From: Anaerotignum lactatifermentans DSM 14214
Lineage (GTDB): Bacteria; Bacillota; Clostridia; Lachnospirales; Anaerotignaceae
Direction: 5' to 3'
NCBI RefSeq assembly: GCF_900142265.1
Contig: NZ_FRAH01000004.1
Coordinates: forward strand, 112,966 to 176,965
DNA length: 64,000 nucleotides
Positions within the stretch are counted from its first letter, which is position 1. Every line of letters begins with the position of its first letter. This document shows positions 1-7,312 of this stretch, in pieces. The translations under genes were made by a program, and so were the position numbers. Under the pieces are notes generated by a model. That model was not told where the DNA came from. It did no database searches and worked only from the letters and a program-made list of their open reading frames with translations.

Positions 1-420
1 GAGGTGCTGGAAGAAGATTTGTATCTGTATATGATTATGAATAGCGCCGGCACAGGTAGCTTCACCAAGCTGTCACCGGAAGCATCCATTTCAGACGGCA
101 AATTTGAATTCATTGGCATTCGGGCAAAATCCATACTGGAAATCCCTTCTGTGTTCCTGAAGATGCTCACAGGGGAACACATCAAAGATGAAAAGTCCAT
201 TCTGTATCGTCGGGACCATTATTTCAAGATCGAATGTCTGGACCCGGATTTTCAGATTATGGAATCCACAGTGGATGGAGAAATGGGACCCAAGATGCCC
301 TTCACATTGGAGGTACTGCCCAAGGCTTATCCCATTTATGGCAATTTTGAGAAAAAGAAACATGTTTCACGTGAAACACCATTGGCAAAGCTCAACGCTG
401 TGGTGAAAAACGGCAAATAA
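1..420 (+). CDS. YegS/DagK-type lipid kinase, C-terminal part
   Basis: This is the 3' end of a diacylglycerol kinase-family lipid kinase; the reading frame is open to the first base, so the catalytic N-terminal half lies outside the window. The visible part has the family's C-terminal pattern: a DGKFEFIGI strand, a G-E-H segment, and the late V-D-G-E turn around residue 90 followed by an alternating beta stretch. Members phosphorylate diacylglycerol or related lipids at the membrane using ATP. A perfect parS site is embedded in the coding sequence near the 3' end and encodes H-V-S-R-E-T, so the protein tail accommodates a chromosome-segregation site. The assignment rests on the C-terminal domain only. 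Confidence 0.7.
   Translation, partial: EVLEEDLYLYMIMNSAGTGSFTKLSPEASISDGKFEFIGIRAKSILEIPSVFLKMLTGEHIKDEKSILYRRDHYFKIECLDPDFQIMESTVDGEMGPKMPFTLEVLPKAYPIYGNFEKKKHVSRETPLAKLNAVVKNGK
363..378. promoter_or_regulatory. parS: parS site 1 (inside kinase gene)
   Basis: The sequence TGTTTCACGTGAAACA is a perfect 16-bp palindrome identical to the bacterial parS consensus bound by ParB. It lies inside the coding region of the upstream lipid kinase, about 390 bp before parA. Confidence 0.95.
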
Positions 421-428
421 TAGCATGT

Positions 429-461
429 CGTCAAAACCTCATTTCATGCAAGGTTTTGACG
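429..461. terminator. stem-loop after lipid kinase gene
   Basis: An 11-bp perfect inverted repeat (CGTCAAAACCT and its complement) with an 11-nt loop follows the kinase stop codon. It has no U-run of its own and precedes a second hairpin with one. It may be part of a two-hairpin termination region. Confidence 0.5.
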
Positions 462-480
462 AGTAAGACAAGAAGTGCAA

Positions 481-514
481 GCCAGAAATTCTTTCGGGAG
501 TTTCTGGCTTTTTT
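481..514 (+). terminator. intrinsic terminator before parA
   Basis: GCCAGAAA and TTTCTGGC form an 8-bp stem around a 12-nt loop, followed directly by a run of six T residues. It should end transcription of the lipid kinase gene. Confidence 0.85.
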
Positions 515-515
515 A

Positions 516-531
516 TGTTTCACGTGAAACA
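516..531. promoter_or_regulatory. parS: parS site 2
   Basis: A second perfect copy of the 16-bp parS palindrome starts immediately after the terminator U-run in the parA upstream region. ParB bound here could spread over the parA promoter. Confidence 0.95.
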
Positions 532-534
532 CCA

Positions 535-592
535 TAGGGTTTGTTTGACACCCATAGGTTTGCTTGACACCCATAGGTTTGTTTGATACCCA
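535..592 (+). repeat. three tandem 19-20 bp repeats between parS sites 2 and 3
   Basis: Three near-identical units of the form TAGGTTTGYTTGAYACCCA (the first has one extra G) fill the space between parS sites 2 and 3 exactly, at 535-554, 555-573 and 574-592. The 19-20 bp period is close to two helical turns, which would present the same DNA face repeatedly. No known protein site is recognised in them. Confidence 0.8.
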
Positions 593-608
593 TGTTTCAC
601 GTGAAACA
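593..608. promoter_or_regulatory. parS: parS site 3
   Basis: This is the third perfect parS palindrome, about 140 bp upstream of the parA start codon. Three consensus sites within 250 bp strongly indicate an origin-proximal centromere. Confidence 0.95.
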
Positions 609-682
609 TAAATTTACCGTCAAAATTGCCGAAAAGAGTACCTTTTATGGAAGAAATGTTTTTTTGCAACCTGCCATTTTTC

Positions 683-711
683 TTTTCACCATAAAAAAAT
701 TGTGCTATAAT
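683..711 (+). promoter_or_regulatory. parAB promoter (extended -10)
   Basis: A perfect TATAAT at 706-711 is preceded by TG at 703-704, giving an extended -10 element. The best -35 match, TTTTCA at 683-688, is weak and 17 bp upstream. The same TGTGCTATAAT string occurs in the serS promoter of this window. Confidence 0.7.
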
Positions 712-749
712 ACCCCATAGAAGATCGACAGAAAGGCGGGAAAACCACA

Positions 750-1523
750 ATGGGAAAAGTCAGAGTTATTGCAATCACCAATCAGAAAGGCGGTGTGGGA
801 AAGACCACCACTGCCATCAATCTGTCTGCCTGCCTTGCTGCTGCGGGCAAAAAAGTGCTGACCATCGACGCGGATCAGCAGGGCAACACCACCAGCGGTT
901 TGGGGCTGGACAAAAACGGTGTGCCCTTGACCATTTATGATGTGTTTCTGGAACAGGCTACCATTGCCGAAGTGAAACAGCCCACATGCGTAGAGGGCTT
1001 GGAAGTGCTTCCGGCAAATATCAGCCTGACCGGAGCGGAAATCGAACTCATCGGCAAAGACGACAGAGAGTATATTTTAAAGGAAGCTTTGGACAAAGTG
1101 AAAGATGATTATGATTTTGTCATCATCGACTGTCCGCCTTCTTTGAACCTCATCACCATCAACGCATTGACAGCGGCGGATACGGTGCTGGTTCCCATCC
1201 AGTGTGAATATTTCGCCCTGGAAGGTCTGGAACAGCTCCTCCACGCGGTAAATCTGGTGCGGAAACGTCTGAACCGTCATTTGGAAATCGAAGGCATTGT
1301 CTTCACCATGTATGATGCCCGCACAAATCTTTCTTTGCAGGTGGTGGAAGAAGTCAAACGGAGTCTGGGCGAAAATGTTTATCGCAGCATCATTCCCCGT
1401 AATGTCCGTTTGGGCGAAGCCCCCAGCCATGGTCTGCCCATTCATCTCTACGACCCTAAATCCAAAGGGGCAGAAAGCTATGGCCTGCTGGCAGAAGAAG
1501 TCATGGAAAAGGAGTGGGACTAA
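750..1523 (+). CDS. parA: chromosome partitioning ATPase ParA/Soj
   Basis: The 257-aa protein is a full-length ParA/Soj ATPase. The deviant Walker A motif KGGVGKTTT is at residues 13-21 with the signature lysine at residue 13. The DCPPS Walker B-type motif is near residue 125. ParA binds DNA non-specifically in its ATP dimer form and works with ParB bound at parS to separate replication origins; in Bacillus it also controls DnaA. The gene starts downstream of three parS sites and ends directly at the parB start codon, so the two form one operon with probable translational coupling. Confidence 0.96.
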   Translation: MGKVRVIAITNQKGGVGKTTTAINLSACLAAAGKKVLTIDADQQGNTTSGLGLDKNGVPLTIYDVFLEQATIAEVKQPTCVEGLEVLPANISLTGAEIELIGKDDREYILKEALDKVKDDYDFVIIDCPPSLNLITINALTAADTVLVPIQCEYFALEGLEQLLHAVNLVRKRLNRHLEIEGIVFTMYDARTNLSLQVVEEVKRSLGENVYRSIIPRNVRLGEAPSHGLPIHLYDPKSKGAESYGLLAEEVMEKEWD

Positions 1524-2417
1524 ATGGCGACGAAAAAGGGACTGGGTGCCAAGGGACTTGGCATTGAAGCCTTGATCCATAATAAAATGGAAGATTTCGA
1601 AAGCGACGGCGGCGGTGTGCTGGAACTGGATTTGAATAAAATCGAGCCCAACCGCAAACAGCCCCGAAAGCATTTCGATGAAACAGCTTTGGAAGAACTG
1701 GCAACTTCTTTGAAAAACTACGGCATGATTCAGCCTGTGGTGGTAAAGAAAAATAAAGAGGGCTATTATGAACTCATTGCCGGCGAACGTCGTTGGCGCG
1801 CGGCAAAAATCGCAGGTCTGACCAAAATCCCTGCCATTATTAAGAAATGGGAAGAAGGGGAAGCCTTTGAGGCGGCTCTGGTGGAAAACCTCCAGCGTGA
1901 AGACCTGAATCCCATGGAAGAAGCCCAGAGTTACCAGCGTTTGCAGGAAGAATTTGGTCTGAGTCAGGAACAGATTGCCAATAAAGTGGGCAAGAGCCGT
2001 CCTGCCGTTGCCAATGCTCTGCGTCTGCTGCAATTGGACGAACGTGTCCGCAATTTTGTGGTGGAAAATAAGCTCACCGCCGGACATGCCCGTGCGCTGC
2101 TGCCTCTCACCGATGGGGAAGCCCAGTTTGAACTGGCGGAACACATCATTGAGGAAGGCTTGAACGTTCGTGCCGTGGAAGCCATGGTAAAAACGATGCT
2201 GGAAACAGCGGAAACACCTGCGGCGGAAGAAGAAGCGCCCAAAAAGACACAAAGCCCTGTCCTGCGTCAGATTGAGGACGAATTGAAGGGAATTTTTGCC
2301 ACAAAGGTAAAAGTCACCCAGAAGAAAAATAAGGGCAAAATAGAAATTGAGTATTATTCCGACGAAGACTTGGATCGTCTGTTGGTACTGATGAAGAAAC
2401 TGGAAACAGAAAGGTAA
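1524..2417 (+). CDS. parB: chromosome partitioning CTPase-clamp ParB/Spo0J
   Basis: The 297-aa protein is ParB/Spo0J. The N-terminus carries the GLGAKGL linker seen in chromosomal ParBs. The CTP-binding box contains GERRWRA at about residues 86-92, and the helix-turn-helix that reads parS lies around residues 145-170. The C-terminal dimerisation region follows an acidic linker. It loads on the parS sites found just upstream and slides as a CTP-dependent clamp. The start codon follows the parA stop with no spacer, and an AAGGAG ribosome site lies inside the end of parA. Confidence 0.96.
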   Translation: MATKKGLGAKGLGIEALIHNKMEDFESDGGGVLELDLNKIEPNRKQPRKHFDETALEELATSLKNYGMIQPVVVKKNKEGYYELIAGERRWRAAKIAGLTKIPAIIKKWEEGEAFEAALVENLQREDLNPMEEAQSYQRLQEEFGLSQEQIANKVGKSRPAVANALRLLQLDERVRNFVVENKLTAGHARALLPLTDGEAQFELAEHIIEEGLNVRAVEAMVKTMLETAETPAAEEEAPKKTQSPVLRQIEDELKGIFATKVKVTQKKNKGKIEIEYYSDEDLDRLLVLMKKLETER

Positions 2418-2426
2418 TGAGGCAAG

Positions 2427-3284
2427 ATGACAGCACTGACAGCATTGGCGCAGAAATACGCGCTGCTTTTGTTTGGACTGCTGGGGCTTGCGGTGGTGAT
2501 TCTGTTCATTCTGTGTATCATCCTGTTTGTGAAAATCAATCGGGAGAAAAAACGGTATGACATTTTTATGGGAACCAGCCGCCGACCACCCCATAACTTG
2601 GAAATGAAAATTCAGGAATATTTCGATACTGTAAAAGGCATCGAAGAAAAATACGATAAACTGCTGGATATGGTAACGGACATGGATAAAACCGATAAAT
2701 CCAAAATCCAGAAAGTAGGGCTTATCCGTTATAACCCCTTCGAAGAAATGGGCGGCAATCTTTGCTTCGCTCTGGCATTGCTGGATGGGGAAGATAACGG
2801 CGTTGTCCTCAACGGTATCCATAGCCGCACGGGTTCCTTTACCTATGCGAAACCCATCGAAATGGGTGTCAGCATTTATATGCTGTCCGATGAAGAAAAA
2901 CAGGCAGTGAAAATGGCACAGGAACAGTCCTATAAACCGGAACATGAAAAAGTGGTGAAAGTCAAATTCAAACCCTTCTTCAAACGCCGCTATGCACCTA
3001 TGGATGACCAGCTCACACTGGAACAGGTGGAAACACCCAAGGAAAAAATCCAGTCCATTGGTGATGTAACTTCGGCAGAACAGGAACAGATTCAACAGGA
3101 AGAAACATTGGCAGGACAGATCGCTGCCGCTGAAGATTTTTCTTCTGAGGATGCCGAAAAAATGCTGGCTGAAATCCAGCAGGAAACTTTGGACTTCTTT
3201 GAAGATGATGAACCAGAAGAAATAATGGATGAAATGGACGACTTGGAAGAATCCGAAGAAAAAGAAAAACATCAGGCAGAATGA
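2427..3284 (+). CDS. DUF4446 membrane protein
   Basis: The 285-aa protein has one N-terminal membrane segment at about residues 12-36 and then the DUF4446 domain. That domain includes the typical RYNPFEEMGGNLCFALALLD and N-G-V-V-L-N-G-I-H-S-R segments. The C-terminal 80 residues are very rich in Glu, Gln and Asp and look unstructured. The function of the family is unknown, but it follows parB in many Clostridia and may link to chromosome organisation or the cell envelope. It lies 9 bp after parB and is probably in the same operon. Confidence 0.88.
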   Translation: MTALTALAQKYALLLFGLLGLAVVILFILCIILFVKINREKKRYDIFMGTSRRPPHNLEMKIQEYFDTVKGIEEKYDKLLDMVTDMDKTDKSKIQKVGLIRYNPFEEMGGNLCFALALLDGEDNGVVLNGIHSRTGSFTYAKPIEMGVSIYMLSDEEKQAVKMAQEQSYKPEHEKVVKVKFKPFFKRRYAPMDDQLTLEQVETPKEKIQSIGDVTSAEQEQIQQEETLAGQIAAAEDFSSEDAEKMLAEIQQETLDFFEDDEPEEIMDEMDDLEESEEKEKHQAE

Positions 3285-3680
3285 GATTTGCCGTGGGAAA
3301 CCACGGCATGAGGGTGCCGAAAAAGTCGACACCCTTCGTCAAAATCAGGATTTTGACGAGGTTACTAGATGTATAAACAGTATGGTCAAGCACTTTGCTT
3401 TGCAAAGTCAGCTTCGCTGCCCCCGTTTCTTCGGGGTGCAGAGTATCCATCGGCATAAAAATGCCTTGAAACGTGCTGTTTTCCTCGTCGGAAGTGAATT
3501 CCGACTGCGGGTTCCATTTGGGAAACCCCACACCGCAAGAGATGCGGGCAGCCATTTATGGCTGACATTTGCGGAGCAAATGTGTTGACCCTTCGTTTCC
3601 CAAGCCCTTCCGCGGTTCTACAAATGTGTAAAATCCGATTTTTTGATAGTCTGTTGCCGTGGGAAACCACGGCATTTTTT
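3285..3680. other. non-coding block of serial mini-hairpins
   Basis: No credible gene is present. The block is bracketed by two identical 18-nt hairpins (GCCGTGGGAAACCACGGC at 3290-3307 and 3656-3673); the second is followed by a T-run and acts as a terminator. Between them, perfect or near-perfect short inverted repeats follow one another: 3392-3408, 3409-3419, 3421-3436, 3452-3465, 3487-3505, 3509-3528, 3533-3547, 3549-3564 and 3565-3583. The last two are contiguous. The function is unknown. Possibilities are a structured RNA, a mobile repeat element, or architecture linked to the nearby putative origin. Confidence 0.75.
3656..3680 (+). terminator. intrinsic terminator ending the hairpin block
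   Basis: The stem GCCGTGG/CCACGGC closes a GAAA tetraloop and is followed by ATTTTTTAT. It is the second copy of the hairpin at 3290-3307, which lacks the U-run. Confidence 0.75.
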
Positions 3681-3688
3681 ATCAGACC

Positions 3689-3767
3689 TGTGCATAACTC
3701 TGTGGAAATGTGTATAAAATCAGCAAAAATCTGTGGATAAACCTGTGTATACAAAAAGTTATCCACA
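3689..3767. promoter_or_regulatory. oriC: DnaA box cluster, candidate oriC
   Basis: Six 9-mers matching or nearly matching the DnaA box TTATNCACA lie within 79 bp. TGTGCATAA (3689-3697), TGTGTATAA (3709-3717) and TGTGGATAA (3732-3740) are full matches on the minus strand. TTATCCACA (3759-3767) is a perfect match on the plus strand. TGTGGAAAT (3701-3709) and TGTGTATAC (3744-3752) are weaker. The position, 3 kb from three parS sites and beside parAB, fits a replication origin or a DnaA-binding subregion of one. No dnaA gene is visible in the window, so a DnaA-titration or regulatory role remains possible. Confidence 0.72.
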
Positions 3768-3840
3768 GGTTGTGTGACAAATGAAACGATAACAAAAGAT
3801 TATGTCAACATACGAATGGAAAGAAAGAGAGGTGTTTCCC

Positions 3841-4653
3841 ATGGCTTATCGCATGGTTTTCTCCGATATGGACGGCACACTTTTGAAAAGTGCGTCAGAA
3901 CTTTCGGAAAAAAATATAGAAATGGTTGGAAAAGCAGTGGATCAGGGTGTGGAATTTGTCATCTGCACTGGCCGTGGCGTTTATGGTGTGGAACGGTTTC
4001 TGGAAAAATTGCATCTCTTGGGTCGTCCAGGTTATGTCATCTGCCAGAACGGCGCTGCTGTGTATAACTTGGAGAATATGGAAATGGTGCTGAAACATTC
4101 TTTTTCTTCTGACGACCTGCGCCCTGTGGTGGAAGCAGCAAGGGCAGAAGGGGTGGAAGTCTATCTCTATGACGACCGTACCTTTTTGGCAGAAAAAGTG
4201 ACCCCTCAGGTAGAAGCATATTGCCGTGTCATGCATGCAGATATGCGAATTCTGCCAGATGGACTGGAATATGAAGGATATTTCACCAAATGCCTTCTCA
4301 GTGGTTCTTATGAACAGCTGGATGCGGTGCGGAAACGGGTGGAACCCATCATTGCGGGAAAACTGAATCATTTCTTCTCCGGTCCCCAGTATCTGGAATT
4401 TGTCAAAACTGGTGTCAGCAAGGGCGAAGCTCTGCGGGAAACGGCAGAGAAAGCCGGTGTACCTCTGGGGGAGGTCATTGCCATTGGGGACAGTGAAAAT
4501 GACTTGTCCATGATTCAGGCAGCAGGTCTTGGTGTTGCCGTGGCGAATGCCCAGGAACACGTGAAGGCAGCAGCAGATTATGTGACAGAAACCACTTGCG
4601 AACAGGATGCTGTGGCAGATGTGCTCCAGCGGTTTGTGTTGGGCGAACAATAA
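3841..4653 (+). CDS. Cof-type HAD phosphatase
   Basis: The 270-aa protein is a Cof/YidA-type haloacid dehalogenase-fold phosphatase. Motif I is D9-M-D11-G-T near the N-terminus, where the first Asp is the nucleophile. Motif IV is GDSENDLSM around residue 219, which binds magnesium. The middle is the type IIB cap. Such enzymes hydrolyse sugar phosphates, FMN or related metabolites; the substrate cannot be told from sequence. I chose the ATG at 3841 because AGAGAGGTG precedes it at good spacing; a longer frame from 3802 lacks a ribosome site and would overlap the end of the DnaA-box region more closely. Confidence 0.88.
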   Translation: MAYRMVFSDMDGTLLKSASELSEKNIEMVGKAVDQGVEFVICTGRGVYGVERFLEKLHLLGRPGYVICQNGAAVYNLENMEMVLKHSFSSDDLRPVVEAARAEGVEVYLYDDRTFLAEKVTPQVEAYCRVMHADMRILPDGLEYEGYFTKCLLSGSYEQLDAVRKRVEPIIAGKLNHFFSGPQYLEFVKTGVSKGEALRETAEKAGVPLGEVIAIGDSENDLSMIQAAGLGVAVANAQEHVKAAADYVTETTCEQDAVADVLQRFVLGEQ

Positions 4654-4692
4654 GAAAAAGGACAGAATGAGGAGCATCTTCATCAGAAAATA

Positions 4693-4737
4693 AAGCAGGC
4701 TGAAATCCTTATGATATAAAAGGATATCAGTCTGCTT
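4693..4737 (+). terminator. terminator after HAD gene
   Basis: AAGCAG...AATCCTT and AAGGAT...CTGCTT form a long imperfect hairpin about 40 bp after the stop codon. The U-tract is interrupted. Confidence 0.5.
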
Positions 4738-4809
4738 CTTCAGAATTTTATTTGATGGGGATTTTCCTTGCTGTCCTTTTTTCATTGGTTACATTTGGAG
4801 GTGTTTGGT

Positions 4810-5148
4810 ATGATAGCAGTGGTTTGTATATTGATATTGGCAGCACTGTTTTTCATCATCAGCGGTTTTTTGTATGGTGGAAAGGGCAGTTGGCTCATTG
4901 CGGGATTTGGTACATCTTCCAGAGAAGAACGGGCAAAATATGATGAAAAGAAAGTGTGCCGGGCAATGGGTGTTTTCTGTACCATCTGCGGCGTGATGCT
5001 TTGTCTGCTGGCGTATCTGGGCAGTCAGGTGGAACAGGGGCAAATGGCGGAAGCGCAGCTCCTGCCCTTTGGCATCGTCTTTCTTGTGGTGCTTTTGGCA
5101 GCATTGGCAGGTGTTGCCCGTTATATCCGTAAGGCAGGGCGGAAATAA
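4810..5148 (+). CDS. DUF3784 small membrane protein
   Basis: The 112-aa protein has three hydrophobic segments at about residues 1-22, 48-68 and 84-104. The conserved DUF3784 stretch S-G-F-L-Y-G-G-K-G-S-W-L-I-A-G-F-G-T is followed by the E-E-R-A-K-Y-D loop. The function is unknown. GGAGG at 4797-4801 sits 8 bp before the chosen ATG; earlier in-frame starts lack a ribosome site. Confidence 0.8.
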   Translation: MIAVVCILILAALFFIISGFLYGGKGSWLIAGFGTSSREERAKYDEKKVCRAMGVFCTICGVMLCLLAYLGSQVEQGQMAEAQLLPFGIVFLVVLLAALAGVARYIRKAGRK

Positions 5149-5171
5149 CCTTGTTTTTGGGCATAAAAAAA

Positions 5172-5217
5172 CCCGGCGATCGGGGAATCGTCGGGCGTCG
5201 GACGTGATAAACGTCCG
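5172..5217. terminator. two adjacent GC-rich hairpins after DUF3784 gene
   Basis: CCCGGCGAT/ATCGTCGGG at 5172-5195 and CGGACGT/ACGTCCG at 5199-5217 form two strong stems in series, preceded by an A-run. For minus-strand transcription the first stem is followed by a T-run; for plus-strand transcription the U-tract is poor. The stretch from 5218 to 5360 shows nothing recognisable. Confidence 0.45.
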
Positions 5218-5360
5218 GGGGCATAGTTTATGTACAGGAAAAGGGGCCTCCTTGTACGGTACTATCATACCGCAATTGGGCAAAAGAATCTATAAGAAAC
5301 GCATTAGAATTTCATTAAAAAAAACAAATGTATTTTTTTTGTAGTTCCCGAAAAAAATAC

Positions 5361-5388
5361 TTGCCTTTTTGTCTTTGTGTGCTATAAT
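5361..5388 (+). promoter_or_regulatory. serS promoter
   Basis: TTGCCT at 5361-5366 and TATAAT at 5383-5388 are separated by 16 bp, with an extended TG before the -10. Confidence 0.75.
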
Positions 5389-5394
5389 ATTCTT

Positions 5395-5657
5395 CAACAA
5401 GGCGTGAAACGGCTGTATTTCAGCTGTTCGGAAGAAAGCTAAGCTGTGGAAATTCCCCCAGAGAGCCGGCGTTTGGTGCGAGCCGGCGGAAGGAAAACAG
5501 CCCTCCACTTTCGGAGCTGTCGGTGAAAGCCGAAAGGGTAAGCCCTTTATCGCTGTTCAAGTGGTTCGGAAATATTTTTTTCGGGCAATGCGGGTGGCAA
5601 CGCGGGAGTAACTCTCGTCCCTCTTTTTGGGATCGGGGGTTTTTTTATTTGCCAAAA
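5395..5657 (+). promoter_or_regulatory. T-box riboswitch controlling serS
   Basis: The leader holds the hallmarks of a T-box. A long stem I carries the distal AGAGAGC and GGTGCGAG motifs around 5460-5485. The T-box antiterminator sequence GCGGGTGGCAACGCGGG lies at about 5589-5606. A competing terminator (CTCGTCCC...GGGATCGGGG plus a T-run) ends at about 5650. The likely specifier is TCC at 5504-5506, just before ACTTTCGGAG, which is a serine codon and fits the downstream gene. Uncharged tRNA-Ser would stabilise the antiterminator and switch serS on. The exact specifier is inferred from position in other T-boxes. Confidence 0.92.
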
Positions 5658-5712
5658 AAACCCCGTATCCTCGACATTCGTATATATTTACAAACCGAAA
5701 GGAGACAAAAAA

Positions 5713-7002
5713 ATGTTAGACATCAAATTTGTAAGAGAAAACCCTGAAATCGTTAAGGAAAATATCCGTAAGAAATTCCAGGACAGCAAACTGCCTTTGG
5801 TAGACGAAGTCATTGAACTGGATCAGGAAAACAGAACCATCAAACAGGAAGTAGAAGCTCTGCGCGCACAGAGAAATAAACTGTCCAAACAGATCGGCGG
5901 TCTGATGGCAAAAGGCGAAAAAGAAGAAGCTGAAAAAGTAAAAGCACAGATCGCTGCTGACGCAGAACGCGTGGACGAACTGACAGCAAAAGAAAAAGAT
6001 GTGGAAGAACGCATCAAAAAAATCATGATGACCATTCCTAACATCATCGATCCTTCCGTTCCCATCGGTAAAGACGACAGCGAAAACGTGGAAGTAGAAA
6101 GATTCGGCGAACCCGTTGTTCCTGATTTCGAAATCCCTTACCACACAGATATTATGGAAAGCTTCGGCGGCATCGACCTGGACAGCGCTAGAAAAGTAGC
6201 TGGTAACGGTTTCTACTACCTGATGGGCGATATCGCAAGACTGCACTCCGCAGTTCTGGCTTACGCTAGAGATTTCATGATCGGCAGAGGCTTCAAATAC
6301 TGCATCCCTCCTTTCATGATCCGCAGCAACGTTGTAACAGGCGTTATGAGCTTTGCAGAAATGGATGCGATGATGTATAAAATCGAAGGTGAAGACCTGT
6401 ACCTGATCGGTACCAGCGAACACTCCATGATCGGTAAATTCATCGACACTATGAACAAAGAAGAAGACCTGCCTCAGACACTGACCAGCTATTCTCCTTG
6501 CTTCCGTAAAGAAAAAGGTGCACACGGTATCGAAGAAAGAGGCGTTTACCGTATCCACCAGTTCGAAAAACAGGAAATGATCGTTGTATGTAAACCCGAA
6601 GAAAGCCCTATGTGGTTCGATAAACTGTGGCAGAACACCGTTGATCTGTTCCGTTCCATGGATATCCCCGTAAGAACACTGGAATGCTGCTCAGGCGACC
6701 TGGCAGACCTGAAAGTAAAATCCGTTGACGTAGAAGCTTGGTCTCCTAGACAGAAAAAATACTTCGAAGTTGGTAGCTGCTCCAACCTGAGCGATGCACA
6801 GGCAAGAAGACTGGGTATCCGCGTGGTTGCAAAAGACGGCAGAAAATACTTCGCGCATACACTGAACAACACTGTTGCAGCGCCTCCTAGAATGCTGATC
6901 GCGTTCCTGGAAAACAACCTGCAGGCAGATGGCAGCGTAAGAATCCCTGAAGTACTGCGTCCTTACATGGGCGGTCAGGAAAAACTGGAAAAAGTAAAAT
7001 AA
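5713..7002 (+). CDS. serS: seryl-tRNA synthetase
   Basis: The 429-aa class II aminoacyl-tRNA synthetase charges tRNA-Ser. The N-terminal 110 residues form the long coiled-coil tRNA-binding arm. The catalytic domain shows motif 2 (FRKEKGAHGIEERG...HQFEK, around residues 258-282) and motif 3 (PPRMLIAFLENN). AAAGGAG lies 8 bp before the ATG. Codon use is strongly biased to CTG, GAA and AGA, as expected for a highly expressed gene. A serine T-box leader upstream and a tRNA-Ser gene downstream make a coherent serine-decoding cluster. Confidence 0.97.
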   Translation: MLDIKFVRENPEIVKENIRKKFQDSKLPLVDEVIELDQENRTIKQEVEALRAQRNKLSKQIGGLMAKGEKEEAEKVKAQIAADAERVDELTAKEKDVEERIKKIMMTIPNIIDPSVPIGKDDSENVEVERFGEPVVPDFEIPYHTDIMESFGGIDLDSARKVAGNGFYYLMGDIARLHSAVLAYARDFMIGRGFKYCIPPFMIRSNVVTGVMSFAEMDAMMYKIEGEDLYLIGTSEHSMIGKFIDTMNKEEDLPQTLTSYSPCFRKEKGAHGIEERGVYRIHQFEKQEMIVVCKPEESPMWFDKLWQNTVDLFRSMDIPVRTLECCSGDLADLKVKSVDVEAWSPRQKKYFEVGSCSNLSDAQARRLGIRVVAKDGRKYFAHTLNNTVAAPPRMLIAFLENNLQADGSVRIPEVLRPYMGGQEKLEKVK

Positions 7003-7019
7003 TCTGACGATGCTTTTTG

Positions 7020-7044
7020 GAGCCGGTTCTTTCAGAGCCGGCTC
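7020..7044 (+). terminator. hairpin after serS
   Basis: GAGCCGG and CCGGCTC form a 7-bp GC-rich stem 17 bp after the serS stop, followed by TGTTTAT. It is a probable terminator with a weak U-tract. Confidence 0.6.
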
Positions 7045-7081
7045 TGTTTATAAAAAAATTGCGATTCTGTGAAAAAAAGGT

Positions 7082-7110
7082 TTGACAGATGGACAGAATG
7101 ATGGTATACT
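7082..7110 (+). promoter_or_regulatory. tRNA-Ser promoter
   Basis: A consensus TTGACA (7082-7087) and TATACT (7105-7110) with an ideal 17-bp spacer lie 21 bp before the tRNA. Confidence 0.88.
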
Positions 7111-7131
7111 GTTTCTTGCAGTAGGCTACTT

Positions 7132-7219
7132 GGAGAAGTACTCAAGAGGCTGAAGAGGTGCCCCTGCTAAGGGTATAGGTCGTTAACGCGGCGCGAGGGT
7201 TCAAATCCCTCCTTCTCCG
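7132..7219 (+). tRNA. tRNA-Ser(GCU)
   Basis: The 88-nt gene folds as a class II tRNA. The acceptor stem is GGAGAAG/CTTCTCC with discriminator G. The anticodon loop CTGCTAA gives anticodon GCU for AGC/AGU. A long variable arm and the T-loop GTTCAAATC are present. CCA is not encoded. The gene is intact although a large mobile element begins within about 100 bp downstream, so the element did not split it. Confidence 0.97.
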
Positions 7220-7257
7220 TTCATTCATAAATACCCTTTTTGGTGTTTATGTGCTGG

Positions 7258-7312
7258 AAAGACAGACTGGAAATTACTTTTGGAGTGGGTGAATTTCCTG
7301 TTTGTCTTTTTT
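7258..7312. terminator. hairpin with T-run at the chromosome-ICE junction
   Basis: AAGACAGACTGGAAATT and AATTTCCTGTTTGTCTT form a long imperfect stem followed by eight T residues. It can terminate the tRNA transcript from the left and, on the other strand, the recombinase transcript. The ICE boundary should lie in or next to this segment, but the exact attachment site cannot be set without the right end. Confidence 0.65.

Noticed and set aside
1077..3332. 751-aa open frame on the minus strand opposite parA, parB and DUF4446
   Set aside because: It is antisense to three well-supported genes, has no recognisable domain and is Phe/His/Gln-rich in the way expected from reverse reading of Lys/Glu-rich genes.
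5716..6558. 280-aa minus-strand frame inside serS
   Set aside because: It is a shadow of serS with no ribosome site and Phe/Asp/His-biased composition.
7132..7219. tRNA-Ser as a tRNA-type attachment site split by the ICE
   Set aside because: The tRNA is intact and the likely integrase is a large serine recombinase, which does not usually use tRNA 3' ends. The tyrosine recombinase in the window sits inside the hsdS array. Proximity alone does not prove attB.
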